From Ophiothrix spiculata (Eukaryota > Echinodermata > Ophiuroidea > Amphilepidida > Ophiotrichidae), in NCBI GenBank assembly GCA_000969725.1, contig JXSR01S028074.1: 23,534 nucleotides of DNA. One strand, 5' to 3'. The position numbers and the translations under genes are program-made. Under the pieces are notes generated by a model that was not told where the DNA came from, ran no database searches, and was given only the letters and a program-made list of their open reading frames with translations. Below, one piece after another: positions 9,663 to 18,753 of this stretch (the stretch's first letter is position 1; the number at the start of each line of letters is the position of its first letter).

Positions 9663-9837
9663 CAGTTATGATTACTTTTTTTTTTCAATTTTGGTGCAAA
9701 GACACATTTAGTAAAATGCCTTAAAAGATGTTAAACTCAAAATTGCTTGGTATGTGTGGACGATTTTGATATAATTTTGAAGAGAAGATTCAATTGAAAA
9801 AAAAAATGAATATGAACTTTATGAAAATAAGTCAACC

Positions 9838-9895
9838 GTGTCCAAGAATGGAGGGTGCAAATCTCGGTTTCCTTTTTTCTTGGACACCCTGTATA
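9838..9895. mobile_element. Solitary mariner-like terminus with subterminal hairpin
   Basis: GGACACCCTGTATA at 9882-9895 resembles the outer end of mariner/Tc1-type elements, whose TIRs often read TA-CAGGGTGTCC. An internal hairpin pairs GTGTCCAAGAA (9838-9848) with TTCTTGGACAC (9877-9887). I found no partner TIR to the left within the window, so the element is truncated or its other end has diverged. Confidence 0.5.
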
Positions 9896-10480
9896 GTTGA
9901 TGGATATTAAATCAATGATTTTTTTGTAATGTTTGACTAAAAAGAATTTTTATTTGTTTATGTACTTTATGATTTCTTGTAACTGTAATAACATTTTTAT
10001 AGTCTGAATCCTTCTGACTCCGACAACTTATCCACGGCGTTCTGTTGATCGTGAGAGCGAAAATCAGGGACTGGAAGGTTTAGTGTACTGTGTTCTTGGG
10101 ATTAAAAGGCTAGTTCACGCTCAGACTTCTAATGTAAATAAAAAAATATGATGAAAATTTATGCTCAGACTTCTAATTTAAATAAAAAATACAAATCAAA
10201 ATTTCTACAGGAATTTGTCACCAAATGTCCATTTGAATAGGTTCAACTGAATGAGAAAACTCAAAAGTATATATTTATATCCTTAAATTGCATTATGATG
10301 CTAACAAGAAAGGGAAATCAGAGCGGTCATATTTTACAAGGTTCCGCTCTCGTTGAGTGTCGAACTGCTGTTGCGCTCCCACTTTTGAGACAGTAATAGA
10401 GCCCCACTGTGTGGGCATCGTATTTTTTTTAAAGCATACATTGGGGTAAGCATCACTAGTGAACATGTCATGTGCCAAGT
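9896..10480. other. Unassigned AT-rich stretch
   Basis: No exon or RNA gene is recognised. A short direct repeat, GCTCAGACTTCTAAT, occurs at about 10118 and 10162, each followed by AAATAAAAA. If the frame at 9387 is a terminal exon, an AATAAA-type signal near 10136 could serve it, but this is not demonstrated. Confidence 0.35.
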
Positions 10481-10825
10481 TAAAGGTGCAATTCATGATT
10501 GTGATCTAATTATAACCTTACCTCTTTTCTATCAAGATAGAAAGATGAACACAAAAGAAATGCATTCTGAAAATTTCACTTAATTTAACATTTTCAAGTT
10601 AGGAGCTTTAGAGTGTTTTTAAATCCCCATAGGCTACTGTGTTGTAATTATTGTCGGGGTCGAACAATAACACATTTTCTTGATTTTCTCAGGAATTCAA
10701 ATAGATTTGCAAGAATGGTTTTGGCTTTGTAACATATATCAGTCAAGGATTCTTATTAGCGAAAAAAATGTAGTTTAATAGATGTGACCATGGGGATGAA
10801 AAGTGGATCATGAATTGCCCCTTTA
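10481..10825. mobile_element. MITE with TAAAGG...CCTTTA termini
   Basis: The left end TAAAGGTGCAATTCATGAT (10481) pairs with ATCATGAATTGCCCCTTTA ending at 10825, a roughly 19-bp TIR with one mismatch. The element is about 345 bp and AT-rich inside, with no open frame of note. Both flanks show AAGT, offset by one base on the right, so a short target duplication is possible but not exact. The superfamily is not assigned. Confidence 0.7.
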
Positions 10826-11100
10826 AAAGTCTTGATTTCAAGAAATTGGAAAAAGGTCAAAAAATTACATGTGTAATGCGTATTTAAGTGTGGGTAGTCA
10901 CACATAGGGTTGATGGTAAAAACTATCAATTACAATATTTCATTGAAATGCCTAGAATTTATTGATGAGTGATATATAATAAAACATGATGGCAGTCTGT
11001 AATTTCATCTAAGAAGGGAAGACAAAAATAAGTTGATTGTTGGGGATTATGAAATAGTATTTTACTTCATGTACTCTATTTTCTTCCTATAAATTTACAG

Positions 11101-11118
11101 TTCCTGATCATACAGTAG
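11101..11118 (+). CDS. Possible exon start running into the assembly gap
   Basis: A strong acceptor (TTTTCTTCCTATAAATTTACAG, shown here in two parts: TTTTCTTCCT and ATAAATTTACAG) ends at 11100. The 18 bases after it are open in one frame only, encoding PDHTV after two bases that finish a codon, and then the gap begins. Immediately after the gap the sequence reads TAAGTCTGC, which would complete a GTAAGT donor if the last hidden base is G. The gap may therefore hide one or more exons of the coiled-coil gene. This is inference from splice-site shape alone. Confidence 0.3.
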   Translation, partial: FLIIQ

Positions 11119-11800
11119 NNNNNNNNNNNNNNNNNNNNNNNNNNNNNNNNNNNNNNNNNNNNNNNNNNNNNNNNNNNNNNNNNNNNNNNNNNNNNNNNNN
11201 NNNNNNNNNNNNNNNNNNNNNNNNNNNNNNNNNNNNNNNNNNNNNNNNNNNNNNNNNNNNNNNNNNNNNNNNNNNNNNNNNNNNNNNNNNNNNNNNNNNN
11301 NNNNNNNNNNNNNNNNNNNNNNNNNNNNNNNNNNNNNNNNNNNNNNNNNNNNNNNNNNNNNNNNNNNNNNNNNNNNNNNNNNNNNNNNNNNNNNNNNNNN
11401 NNNNNNNNNNNNNNNNNNNNNNNNNNNNNNNNNNNNNNNNNNNNNNNNNNNNNNNNNNNNNNNNNNNNNNNNNNNNNNNNNNNNNNNNNNNNNNNNNNNN
11501 NNNNNNNNNNNNNNNNNNNNNNNNNNNNNNNNNNNNNNNNNNNNNNNNNNNNNNNNNNNNNNNNNNNNNNNNNNNNNNNNNNNNNNNNNNNNNNNNNNNN
11601 NNNNNNNNNNNNNNNNNNNNNNNNNNNNNNNNNNNNNNNNNNNNNNNNNNNNNNNNNNNNNNNNNNNNNNNNNNNNNNNNNNNNNNNNNNNNNNNNNNNN
11701 NNNNNNNNNNNNNNNNNNNNNNNNNNNNNNNNNNNNNNNNNNNNNNNNNNNNNNNNNNNNNNNNNNNNNNNNNNNNNNNNNNNNNNNNNNNNNNNNNNNN
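11119..11800. other. Assembly gap (682 N)
   Basis: All bases are N. Any long open frame crossing here is an artefact of unknown codons. The next supported exon (12416) begins in phase 0, so at least one upstream coding exon is missing from the visible sequence and may lie here. Confidence 0.99.
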
Positions 11801-11961
11801 TAAGTCTGCAACCTTTAACAATATTTCTAACCGGTTAAGTGAGTTCATAATGTCCAATTTATGTTCAATAAGCTTAAAATTAGTCCAACTGAAAAATTGT
11901 CTTAAAGTTAGCTAGAATTTTGATATGTTTTGGGTCACAGTCCATAGTCACTTTAACTACT

Positions 11962-12039
11962 AGCTCAGGACTACAGCAGAGTTGTTAAAGTGACAATCCA
12001 TTGTCACTTTAACAACCAACTCTGCCGTAGTCATGAGCT
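11962..12039. repeat. Long near-perfect hairpin (35-bp stem, 4-base loop)
   Basis: The left arm runs from AGCTCAGGACTAC through GAGTTGTTAAAGTGACAA to 11996 and the loop is TCCA. The right arm, from TTGTCACTTTAACAACCAAC to CCGTAGTCATGAGCT, ends at 12039. Two mismatches and a four-base bulge are the only breaks. The 4-base loop and lack of a typical precursor shape argue against a microRNA. It is more likely a foldback element in the intron upstream of exon 12416, but as RNA it would fold very stably. Confidence 0.75.
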
Positions 12040-12090
12040 TTCACCAAGTCTAACCGCATAGTTATTACATTGAATAAGGAAAATGAAATA

Positions 12091-12337
12091 TATAAATATA
12101 AAGGGGAGATATCTGACTACCATGCTGCCAAGTGTGATGGCACTGTCAGGTATTTGTGTTCTCTTGAGTCCCACCAAAATCATCTTCCGAGTGCAGAAAT
12201 CCAGTTGTTGCTTAGAGACAAACTGCGCATACAATACTTTACATGAACATTATGCAACACTCACAGGCAAAGTGCACATGTTCAATATTTGCAATTAAAG
12301 ATGGTACAAAGACTGGCATAACCCCTTTAAATCTATG
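12091..12337. mobile_element. MITE family 1, copy 1 (CATAGATTTAAAGGGG ends)
   Basis: The right end CCCCTTTAAATCTATG (12322-12337) pairs with the left end TATAAATATAAAGGGG (12091-12106) with three mismatches. The interior aligns with the better-preserved copy at 18418-18753: both contain AGATATCTGACT near the left end, then GAGACAAACTGC or GAGACCAACTGC, then ATACTTTA and ATGCAAC-like words. Target duplication is not clear here. It lies just upstream of exon 12416, and its right end is only 78 bp from the acceptor. Confidence 0.7.
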
Positions 12338-12415
12338 GCATATATTGCAATGAACTATTAGAAAGAAAATCTTGATGCCAACTATTATAATATTCTACTT
12401 GTCTTTTTTTTTCAG

Positions 12416-12590
12416 GATCTTGAGAGCCTTTCGTCTCACTCTGAAGCATTTAATCTTCAGCGCCCTCTATCAGGCATGACTATCGCCAGCACTTCGTCAT
12501 GGGGTGATAATGAGAGGTCCATATATGAGCTACAACTACAGAACCTGCAAGAGCAGCTCATGGAAATAACCATTAAAAACCAAGATCTTA
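12416..12590 (+). CDS. Coiled-coil gene, exon A (175 bp)
   Basis: The acceptor is a pyrimidine run ending TTTTTTTTCAG at 12415 and the donor is GTAAGTACAT at 12591. The reading frame is open from the first base and leaves one base (A) over. The product is DLESLSSHSEAFNLQRPLSG, then a Ser/Thr-rich turn (MTIASTSSWGDNE), then RSIYELQLQNLQEQLMEIT and IKNQDL. The last 30 residues have leucine/isoleucine heptads typical of a parallel coiled coil, and the serine-rich start resembles a linker. The ATG at 12476 is internal and not a start, because coding sequence extends upstream to the acceptor. Codon use and low stop density support a true exon. Confidence 0.8.
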
Positions 12591-13676
12591 GTAAGTACAT
12601 GTTTGTTTTTGTTTTTAATTTAAAAAAAAAAAAGATTCAGAAGATTCATCCAATCTGTGGACTAAGTATGAGGTATGAGGAGAAGATGTAACAATGTTTG
12701 ATTTGAGGTTCATGCTCTATCTATATTAACGTATGAGGGATATTCATTACATTTGTGAAGATAGAAGAAGATAAGCTTTGCATTTTTTTCCAGTTATGTA
12801 ATTCAATCTTAACTGATGAAAAGATGAACAATTTCAAATAAATATTTGCTTTCTTTTGTTGCAGAAAATAAAAAGGGTTTTCTAAAGTTAAGAATGAAGC
12901 ATAAAAATTGAAAGTAATGATGGGTGTTGCACCAGGGAGTGAGATTTAGTATACTCTCTGCCAGTGAAAAATGGTCAAGTTTTGCCCTTTCTTCAATTTC
13001 CCACCTAAATAAACTTTACATATTTTCATCAATCAAGTTCAATTGGATAACATATAGCCTAAACAAAAGTTTTGTATCTTACCCCCTTCTCCGTTATCTT
13101 TTTTTTTTTAACTTTATTAAACACCATGGTATGTTTTGTGTCACAGGCTCTTTGACTGAATCTGTTTAGCCAGTTCCATCATCAACCACTCACAGACTTC
13201 TGCCAGTGATCTCCATTCAGCTTATTTCTTCCTTATGTTCAGTGATGTTCACTGATGCATGCTTAGGTTGTTTCCAGTCTCCATATTTCTTGTCATCCCT
13301 CTTGTAGTCCTGTTCAGTGCTCCTGCTGATGCCGTATGGCACCCCATTGGCGTAGCAGCCGCGAAAATTGGCGCAAGCAACAGGTTTCTGAAAATGTGTA
13401 AAAAAGATTCTTTTTCCTGACTTAAGTTGGCCAATTTCAGCCTCAGCTCATGATTTTGACCTAAACACCTCTTCATCTTTGTCAAAATTGCCTAATTGGT
13501 GCAAGCTCAACACCTTGGCAGGTACACTGGTCCTGTTGGTGAGATAGTAAATTCCCATCTCTGGCGTATATTATTCAATTACGTCATAGTGACTCCTGTA
13601 GTCTAGCTTATTCATGGATGAACCTAAAGTCTGAAGAAAATACGTAACTCATTTTCTTTGACCTTGTACATTTCAG

Positions 13677-13809
13677 CGGTTGAATTGAATAAACATAAAC
13701 AAGACAAAGATACAATCACCTTGCTCAAAGACTTGGATAGTGAGAAACAAAAGAATGAAGAACTTATACAGCACTGTAGAGACATGGAAGAAAGACTAGC
13801 TAGAGTGAG
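13677..13809 (+). CDS. Coiled-coil gene, exon B (133 bp), parent of the tandem array
   Basis: The acceptor TTGTACATTTCAG ends at 13676 and the donor is GTAAGACATG at 13810. The first two bases complete the codon left by exon A (A plus CG gives Thr). The product is VELNKHKQDKDTITLLKDLD, then SEKQKNEELIQHCRDMEERL, then ARV and two bases of Arg. It continues the coiled coil with charged E/K heptads. Its last about 105 bases, together with the donor, have been copied several times downstream (see the array at 13810-15645). Only this copy has a proper acceptor. Confidence 0.82.
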
Positions 13810-14341
13810 GTAAGACATGATAACCTTGCGCAAAGACTTGGATAATGAGAAACAAAAGAATGAGGAACTTATACAGCACTGTAGAGACATGGAAGAAAGA
13901 CTAGCTAGAGTGAGGTAAGACATAATAACCTTGCGCAAAGACTTGGGTAATGAGAAACAAAAGAATGAGGAACTTATACAGCACTGTAGAGACATGGAAG
14001 AAAGACTAGCTAGAGTGAGGTAAGACATGGTAACCTTGCTCAAAGACTTGGATAATGTGAAACAAAAGAATGAAGAACTTATACAGCACTGTAGAGACAT
14101 GGAAGAAAGACTAGCTAGAGTGAGGTAAGACATGGTAACCTTACTTAAAGACTTGGATAATGTGAAACAGAAGAATGAATAACTTATACAGCACTGTAGA
14201 GACATGGAAGAAAGACTAGCTAGAGTGAGGTAAAACATGATAACCTTGCTCTAAGACTTGGATAATGAGAAACAAAAGAATGAGGAACTTATACAGCACT
14301 GTAGAGACATGGAAGAAAGACTAGCCAGAGTGAGGTAAGAC

Positions 14342-14692
14342 CAAGGAAGTTATAGGGGGGAACAGGATTTCTCCTCCATTTTGATTTCATCGCCGTGTAA
14401 ATCCTATGGGACGGCAGCCATCTTGGATTGTCCCTCATGGAGGGTCTTCGCAATGGATTAGCGGGAAAATTGGCGTACTTTAATCAGAGCAAGTCGCAAT
14501 GCACGCTACATGAAACGCAGACACGGTTTGCGGGTGAAACAAAATGCACACGCTGTATATGCGTCAGGTGAAGATTTACGCGATCTGCCTGGATATCGGG
14601 TCAAATTCCGAATATATCCGGAGGTACAATAACTCAGCTCCATGAGCGACAAAGATGGCGGCCGAATCCATGTTCCCCCTATAACTTCCTTG
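14342..14692. mobile_element. hAT-like MITE with perfect 8-bp TSD inside the exon array
   Basis: The ends are CAAGGAAGTTATAGGGGG and CCCCCTATAACTTCCTTG, extended by AACA/TGTT, giving TIRs of about 22 bp. GGTAAGAC is duplicated exactly at 14334-14341 and 14693-14700, so the element landed in the splice donor of a copied exon. It is 351 bp long with no recognised ORF. The 8-bp duplication and CAAGG-type start fit the hAT superfamily, by inference. It contains AAAGATGGCGGCC near its right end, a YY1-like motif. Confidence 0.85.
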
Positions 14693-14864
14693 GGTAAGAC
14701 ATAATAACCTTGCTTAAAGACTTGGATAATGAGAAACAAAAGAGTGAAGAACTATTATACAGCACTGTAGAGACATGGAAGAAAGACTAGCTAGAGTGAG
14801 GTAAGACATGATAACCTTGCTCACAGACTTGGGTAATGAGAAACAAAAGAATGAGGAACTTATA

Positions 14865-15261
14865 GAGCCACCTACGCTGACGTCACTTGACCCCCAAACT
14901 GGCAGATATGGTCTTGACCCCAAAATGGCAGACTTCATCTTCCAAAAGTTTTAAGTTAAAAATCTCGAAAAATTGATCATCTTGGCACATCATTTTGAGT
15001 CTTGCCAGTAAAACAATGTATTCTATTACCTTTCTGATATACTGGTTTCAAAATATAACGAATATTCACTTTAGAAAATCACAATTTATCTGATTGAACG
15101 CAACACATGAAAAGGTGAAAGTTTGGTTTGTTTACGTTCGTGATGAGCGTAGTACAATACTATGATCATTACCTGTACAAACAAAGACCGTTACTACATG
15201 CATGCTACAGCCAGGAAGTTCAGTCTGGGTAATTAAAAGATAAAACACCCGTATGTGTATG
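14865..15261. other. Insertion of unknown type within the last exon copy
   Basis: The last array unit breaks off after AACTTATA (14864) and resumes at TGTAGAAACATGGAAG (about 15261), with about six bases of the unit lost. The 397 intervening bases do not match the rest of the array. No terminal inverted repeat, target duplication or poly-A tail is evident. It could be a truncated repeat or a deletion-insertion event. Confidence 0.5.
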
Positions 15262-15279
15262 TAGAAACATGGAAGAAAG

Positions 15280-15622
15280 TAAGCTTGAACCGATGCATCG
15301 TATCGGCCGATATTACACCCTATCAGCAAAACACCGTATCGGTAAAATCACCTGTCTTTGCCAATGAACTTTACCGATGTTTGGATTTAAGCCTAGCTGG
15401 GCTAGGCCACGTTTTTGATCAGCTTGTGATGCACTAAAAGCGTAGCCTACCACGTTTTTGATCAGCTGATGATGAACTAAAAGCGTGGCCTAGCCTTACA
15501 CGTTTTTGATCAGCTGATGATGCACTAAAACATCGGTATGGGATATCGTATCGGCAAGGTGACAGATATTAAACATCGGCATATCATATTGGAAAAGAAA
15601 TGGAGACATCGGTTTAAGCTTA
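15280..15622. mobile_element. TIR element with internal minisatellite, 8-bp TSD
   Basis: The ends are TAAGCTTGAACCGATG and CATCGGTTTAAGCTTA, a 16-bp TIR with one mismatch. Flanking 8-bp duplications are GAAGAAAG (15272-15279) and GAAGAAAA (15623-15630). The element (343 bp) lies within the last exon-B copy. Inside it, CACGTTTTTGATCAGCT with GATGATG and ACTAAAA words repeats three times, starting at 15408, 15451 and 15499, and ATCGG/CCGAT words abound near both ends. No transposase is recognised. The 8-bp TSD suggests a hAT-like element, but the terminus is not typical. Confidence 0.8.
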
Positions 15623-16413
15623 GAAGAAAAACTAGCCAGAGCAAGGTAAGTCAAAATTCACAGTCATTCTCATTCTCACTAATGCCCATCACAGAGTTGT
15701 GCCATGCCAGCTAAATATGCAATCATGTAATAATCACTGTTTTACCCAGTGAACATATTTGTGTTTTTCAAATGATAAGCAACGCTCATTGAGAAAAACT
15801 TTTTTTCCCTTTTCTGATCAAAAACACTTTTTATTGGTAAATGATGTTTGAAGTATTTAAATAGTACTACTAAATAATAGCTATCTATTGATGCTATGCC
15901 TATTGAAATAGCAAATGCTATCTACTGATGATAACTACATTAAAGTTTAATCGCCCTCTCCAACCATCTCAGGCGTCTTTCTTTCAAGCGTCTGCGGCTA
16001 TACTCCGTTTCATCAAGACTCTACTAGGGTACCTATACCCTGATTTAGTATGGTAGCAAATAGGTAAAACTTGCTAAAATCTGATTTGTAATCATCAAAG
16101 TATTAGATAATATATTGTGTTTATAGTATACACAGTTTTGAGTAACAGATATTTTGAAAAACAGAATTTTAATTTTGTAAAATGGCCTAAATATATAGCA
16201 TTTTTATTATGCTTTTAGAGAATAACCTCATACCCAGATTTACATGCAAAACAAAATTCTGATTTTGACTTTCCTGAAGGTTTGCTGAAGATAAACTTGC
16301 ACAATATTTGGTAGTTGGCTGTTATTGCATAACATATCAAGTGAAAATCATCTGTAGATAACATTTTGAAACTTCATCAACTAAGTATGTTCCATTTTTT
16401 TATATTTTTACAG

Positions 16414-16490
16414 AAGGCAGAACAGCCACGAGGGAGGTGGATCTATTGACATGGGAGAGGAAGCTGCCAATGTAGAATTCACTGATTCAG
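16414..16490 (+). CDS. Coiled-coil gene, exon C (77 bp)
   Basis: The acceptor TTTTTATATTTTTACAG ends at 16413 and the donor GTAACATTAA starts at 16491. The first base completes the Arg codon opened by exon B. The product is RQNSHEGGGSIDMGEEAANV, then EFTDS and one base over. It is a Gly/Ser-rich, acidic linker without heptads, probably a flexible segment between the coiled coil and the aromatic segment of the next exon. A SxEGGGSxD-type serine context could be a phosphorylation site, but that is speculation. Confidence 0.72.
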
Positions 16491-16503
16491 GTAACATTAA
16501 CTC

Positions 16504-16715
16504 ACCATGTGAAGAAATGAGTGCATGCAATAGCTGCCATTTTTCTTAAATTTGCATTTCACCCTTCAGTGTCACGTCTTGGGTCCGTGGCTCTTGAAAT
16601 GGTTCCTCAGCTGACTGTGTCACCTGAAGAACCATTTCAAGAGCAACCGACATGTTGGAGACAAATTTAGGGGTATTTTGCATTAATAAGGTGTTAAGGT
16701 AGCCTAGCACAGATT
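16504..16715. mobile_element. Palindromic MITE family 2, copy 1
   Basis: The central hairpin pairs GCTCTTGAAATGGTTC (16590-16605) with GAACCATTTCAAGAGC (16629-16644), 16 perfect base pairs. The outer parts match copy 2 at 21898-22153: TGCAATAGCTGCCATTT on the left and a degenerate GGTAGCCTAGCACAGAT on the right. It starts only 13 bases inside the intron after exon C. Copy 2 is better preserved. The following 16716-17060 is low-complexity AT-rich sequence with a small hairpin (TTTTACCAT/ATGGTAAAA at 16829-16854). Confidence 0.7.
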
Positions 16716-17060
16716 TTTTGATATATGGTGTTTTCATATATGGTGATCACATTTCTGAAATAAAAAAGGGGGGTGACTGACTTAGCTTTTGAGAAAAATC
16801 TATTTAAAAAACACTATGTTTTACCACTTTTTACCATTGACTTCTATGGTAAAATCAAAATAAATCGGACAAAAACACTTATAATTAAAAAACAGCTATA
16901 TTTTTTGTCTCTCTTTTTCACATATGTTTTGGTACTTATATAGTTCTTTAAAAAATGTAATAAAAAAATATGGTCACCGACTTACTTTTTGAGATATTAA
17001 GCAAAATTAAGCAAAAAATTGACATTTTTTAGCAATGAGTAACACCTTAAGCACTGTGCG

Positions 17061-17600
17061 CTTTGAGCCCTGTGTCATCAGGAGTAACGCGCATGGTCTT
17101 ATGCGTAATATAAAAATGACGCACGTGTAAGATCGCGTTATATTAAAGCGCAAGATACAGTACGCCAGAAGAAAGTACGCTAAAAGCCCGGGATAAATAC
17201 TTTGAAATTGTGTCCAACACCGCTGATATCAGCTCACTCGTGTCCGACACCGTATCTGTGCTAGGCCACCTTAATATAAAATATGGAAACAGATTGAAGA
17301 GATGTCTTTTCTTGCACTCACATACTGAAGTATTCTGTCTTAGTCTATTTATAATAACATTTTGCGAAAGCCTTGCTCATCCAAATAGTGCAAATGTATC
17401 TGTCGTCTATCAGAATTTCAGGCCTCAAATCCAATGAAATGGACATTAAATCTGTGTACGTATAAATGGTATTTGCTCGCCTTGTCAAAGCTGGCGCTGG
17501 TGCCTCTCATGAGGAGTACTGCCGACATCGACAGAATGTATTAAATTCAAGAGACCCCTGCAGAGTGTTAGGGATAGGACTGTGAGAAGAATTTTGCCAA
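17061..17600. other. Intronic stretch with short inverted words, no gene recognised
   Basis: TAACGCG near 17074 pairs with CGCGTTA near 17134, and AATATAA with TTATATT, forming a weak foldback. The plus-strand open frame at 17210-17437 (75 codons) has no acceptor-donor pair that would fit the gene's phase and no recognisable domain. Confidence 0.35.
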
Positions 17601-17610
17601 CTGCAGGACT

Positions 17611-17932
17611 AAACTGAAGTGTTCAGAGAAAACCTGCAAGTTTGAGTAAAGATTGACAACCAAATTTACATAATGAATAGTTCATAGACAGTAATTTGCA
17701 AAAACATCAGTGATGTTTTTCACTGGAGTAAAAAAAAAATACAGGGATTAATGCTTTTATAAAAAAAAAACCAAGAGGAAACTGAAGTGTTCTTAGAAAA
17801 CCTACAAGATTGAGTAAAGATTGACAACCAAATTGACATAATGAATAGTTTAAAGACAGTAATTTGCAAAAACATCAGTGATTTTTTTTCACTGAAGTCA
17901 ACAAAATACAGGGATTAATGTTTTTATAAAAA
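17611..17932 (+). repeat. Tandem duplication of a 168-bp segment
   Basis: AAACTGAAGTGTTC at 17611 recurs at 17779. The following text repeats with about 90% identity: GAGTAAAGATTGACAACCAA, ACATAATGAATAGTT, GACAGTAATTTGCAAAAACA, CAGTGAT, and CAGGGATTAATG with TTTTTATAAAA. The A-runs between the copies differ. It lies in intron 3. No transposon signature was seen. Confidence 0.85.
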
Positions 17933-18186
17933 CACTTAGAATTTCCCTGACTGATTGCTTTTGTACGTGACACAAAACCAATCTATACATCCTTCTATTT
18001 ACTACAGATTTGATTGAAGCCAATGTCATACTGTTTCATTGTTTTAAAGTTTTTATTCCAATTATCTTAATGGTTTTTGTCATAGATAAAGCCCCAATAT
18101 TTAGACAATTGATAATTTCGATAACAACATTATAAAGAATTTACAAATACTAGTAATAATACATTTTGATTTCTCTTTTCTAACAG

Positions 18187-18340
18187 GGGGCTCACCAAGC
18201 AAACCTATTAACTCAAAGAGCCGTTGGTTTTGTCTGAAAGCTTGGTGTGTGGATAAGTTTTATGTTCTGATGGCTGATTTATCTGAAGAGCCTGAAGAAG
18301 AGACAAGCAAAGCTGAAGAGGAGGAACTTTCAGTCAAAGT
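18187..18340 (+). CDS. Coiled-coil gene, exon D (154 bp)
   Basis: The acceptor TTTCTCTTTTCTAACAG ends at 18186 and the donor GTAAGTAGAT begins at 18341. The first two bases complete a Gly codon. The product is GSPSKPINSKSRWFCLKAWC, then VDKFYVLMADLSEEPEEETS, then KAEEEELSVK and two bases over. The RWFCLKAWCVDKFYVLM stretch is aromatic and could be a beta-hairpin or a short binding motif. It superficially recalls the first strands of a PH domain (W-F-x-L...), but the following acidic run (EEPEEETSKAEEEE) and short length do not support a full one. The Glu-rich tail probably leads into another helical segment. Confidence 0.78.
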
Positions 18341-18417
18341 GTAAGTAGATTAGGGTAAATTCAAGAGTTCTGGGATTTTATCAATCAATATTATTTGGTG
18401 CTTCAGTCTCTTGCAGC

Positions 18418-18753
18418 CATAGATTTACAGGGGGATATCTGACTTTTTCTACCAGCCAATGTAATGGAGTCGTCATCCATGGAGCTCAAATTCAGGGTAG
18501 TCAGGTCTACTCAGTTCCCTCCCAAATCAACTCCATGTGCCAAGATTCAGTTGCACAAAGAGACCAACTGCACAAATAATACTTTATGCAAATGACATAA
18601 CAACCTGCACGCACAGAGTGTGTGTGTGTTTTCAATATTAGCGCATTATGACAAGACGCGATGCATCATCTGCAAAAAAACGAATATCCCAATTTTGTCT
18701 CCATGCCGGAATAAAAATGGTGGCGAGTCTGGTATCTCCCCTGTAAATCTATG
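18418..18753. mobile_element. MITE family 1, copy 2, with 8-bp TSD
   Basis: The ends are CATAGATTTACAGGGG and CCCCTGTAAATCTATG, extended on both sides by GATAT.TGACT-like sequence. Flanking 8-bp duplications are CTTGCAGC (18410-18417) and CTTGCAAC (18754-18761), 7 of 8 identical. The element is 336 bp, with GAGACCAACTGCACAAATA and TTTATGCAAATGACATAACA in the interior, which also occur in altered form in copy 1 at 12091-12337. It includes a (GT)n run near 18620. No ORF is recognised. Confidence 0.82.

Larger units (their letters stand above)
13810..15645 (+). repeat. Tandem array of partial exon-B copies, 105-bp unit
   Basis: The donor GTAAGAC recurs at 13810, 13915, 14020, 14125, 14230 (as GTAAAAC) and 14335: exact 105-base spacing. 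After a transposon insertion a further unit ends at 14801 (107 bases with a two-base insertion), and a last interrupted unit ends at the donor GTAAGTC at 15646. Each copy begins right after the previous donor, with ATAACCTTG in place of the exon's ACAATCACCTTG, and contains the body of exon B (AAAGACTTGGATAATGAGAA, then CAGCACTGTAGAGACATGG). Copies are about 90-97% alike. None has a polypyrimidine-AG acceptor, and reading through the first donor meets TAA at once, so they are probably not translated as repeats. The array spans the start of intron 2. Confidence 0.9.

Noticed and set aside
11095..11857. Two long minus-strand frames of 238 and 249 codons
   Set aside because: They consist almost wholly of N codons in the assembly gap.
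12476..12691. Stand-alone 71-codon gene starting at the ATG at 12476
   Set aside because: Coding sequence continues upstream to the acceptor at 12415, and the frame beyond the donor at 12591 becomes low-complexity intron.
13249..13485. 78-codon minus-strand frame in intron 1
   Set aside because: There are no splice or family signals. Another frame of the same strand reads CYANGVPYG and KYGDWKQPKH, which looks protein-like, so a decayed transposon relic is possible but unsupported.
13624..14238. 204-codon minus-strand frame with a repeated serine/leucine-rich sequence
   Set aside because: It is the antisense of the exon-B array. It stays open only because the repeat unit (105 bp) is a multiple of three, and the plus strand carries a phased exon with splice sites.
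18187..18340. PH domain in exon D
   Set aside because: Only a short W-F-x-L-like aromatic stretch is present before an acidic run. The segment is too short and lacks the rest of the fold.
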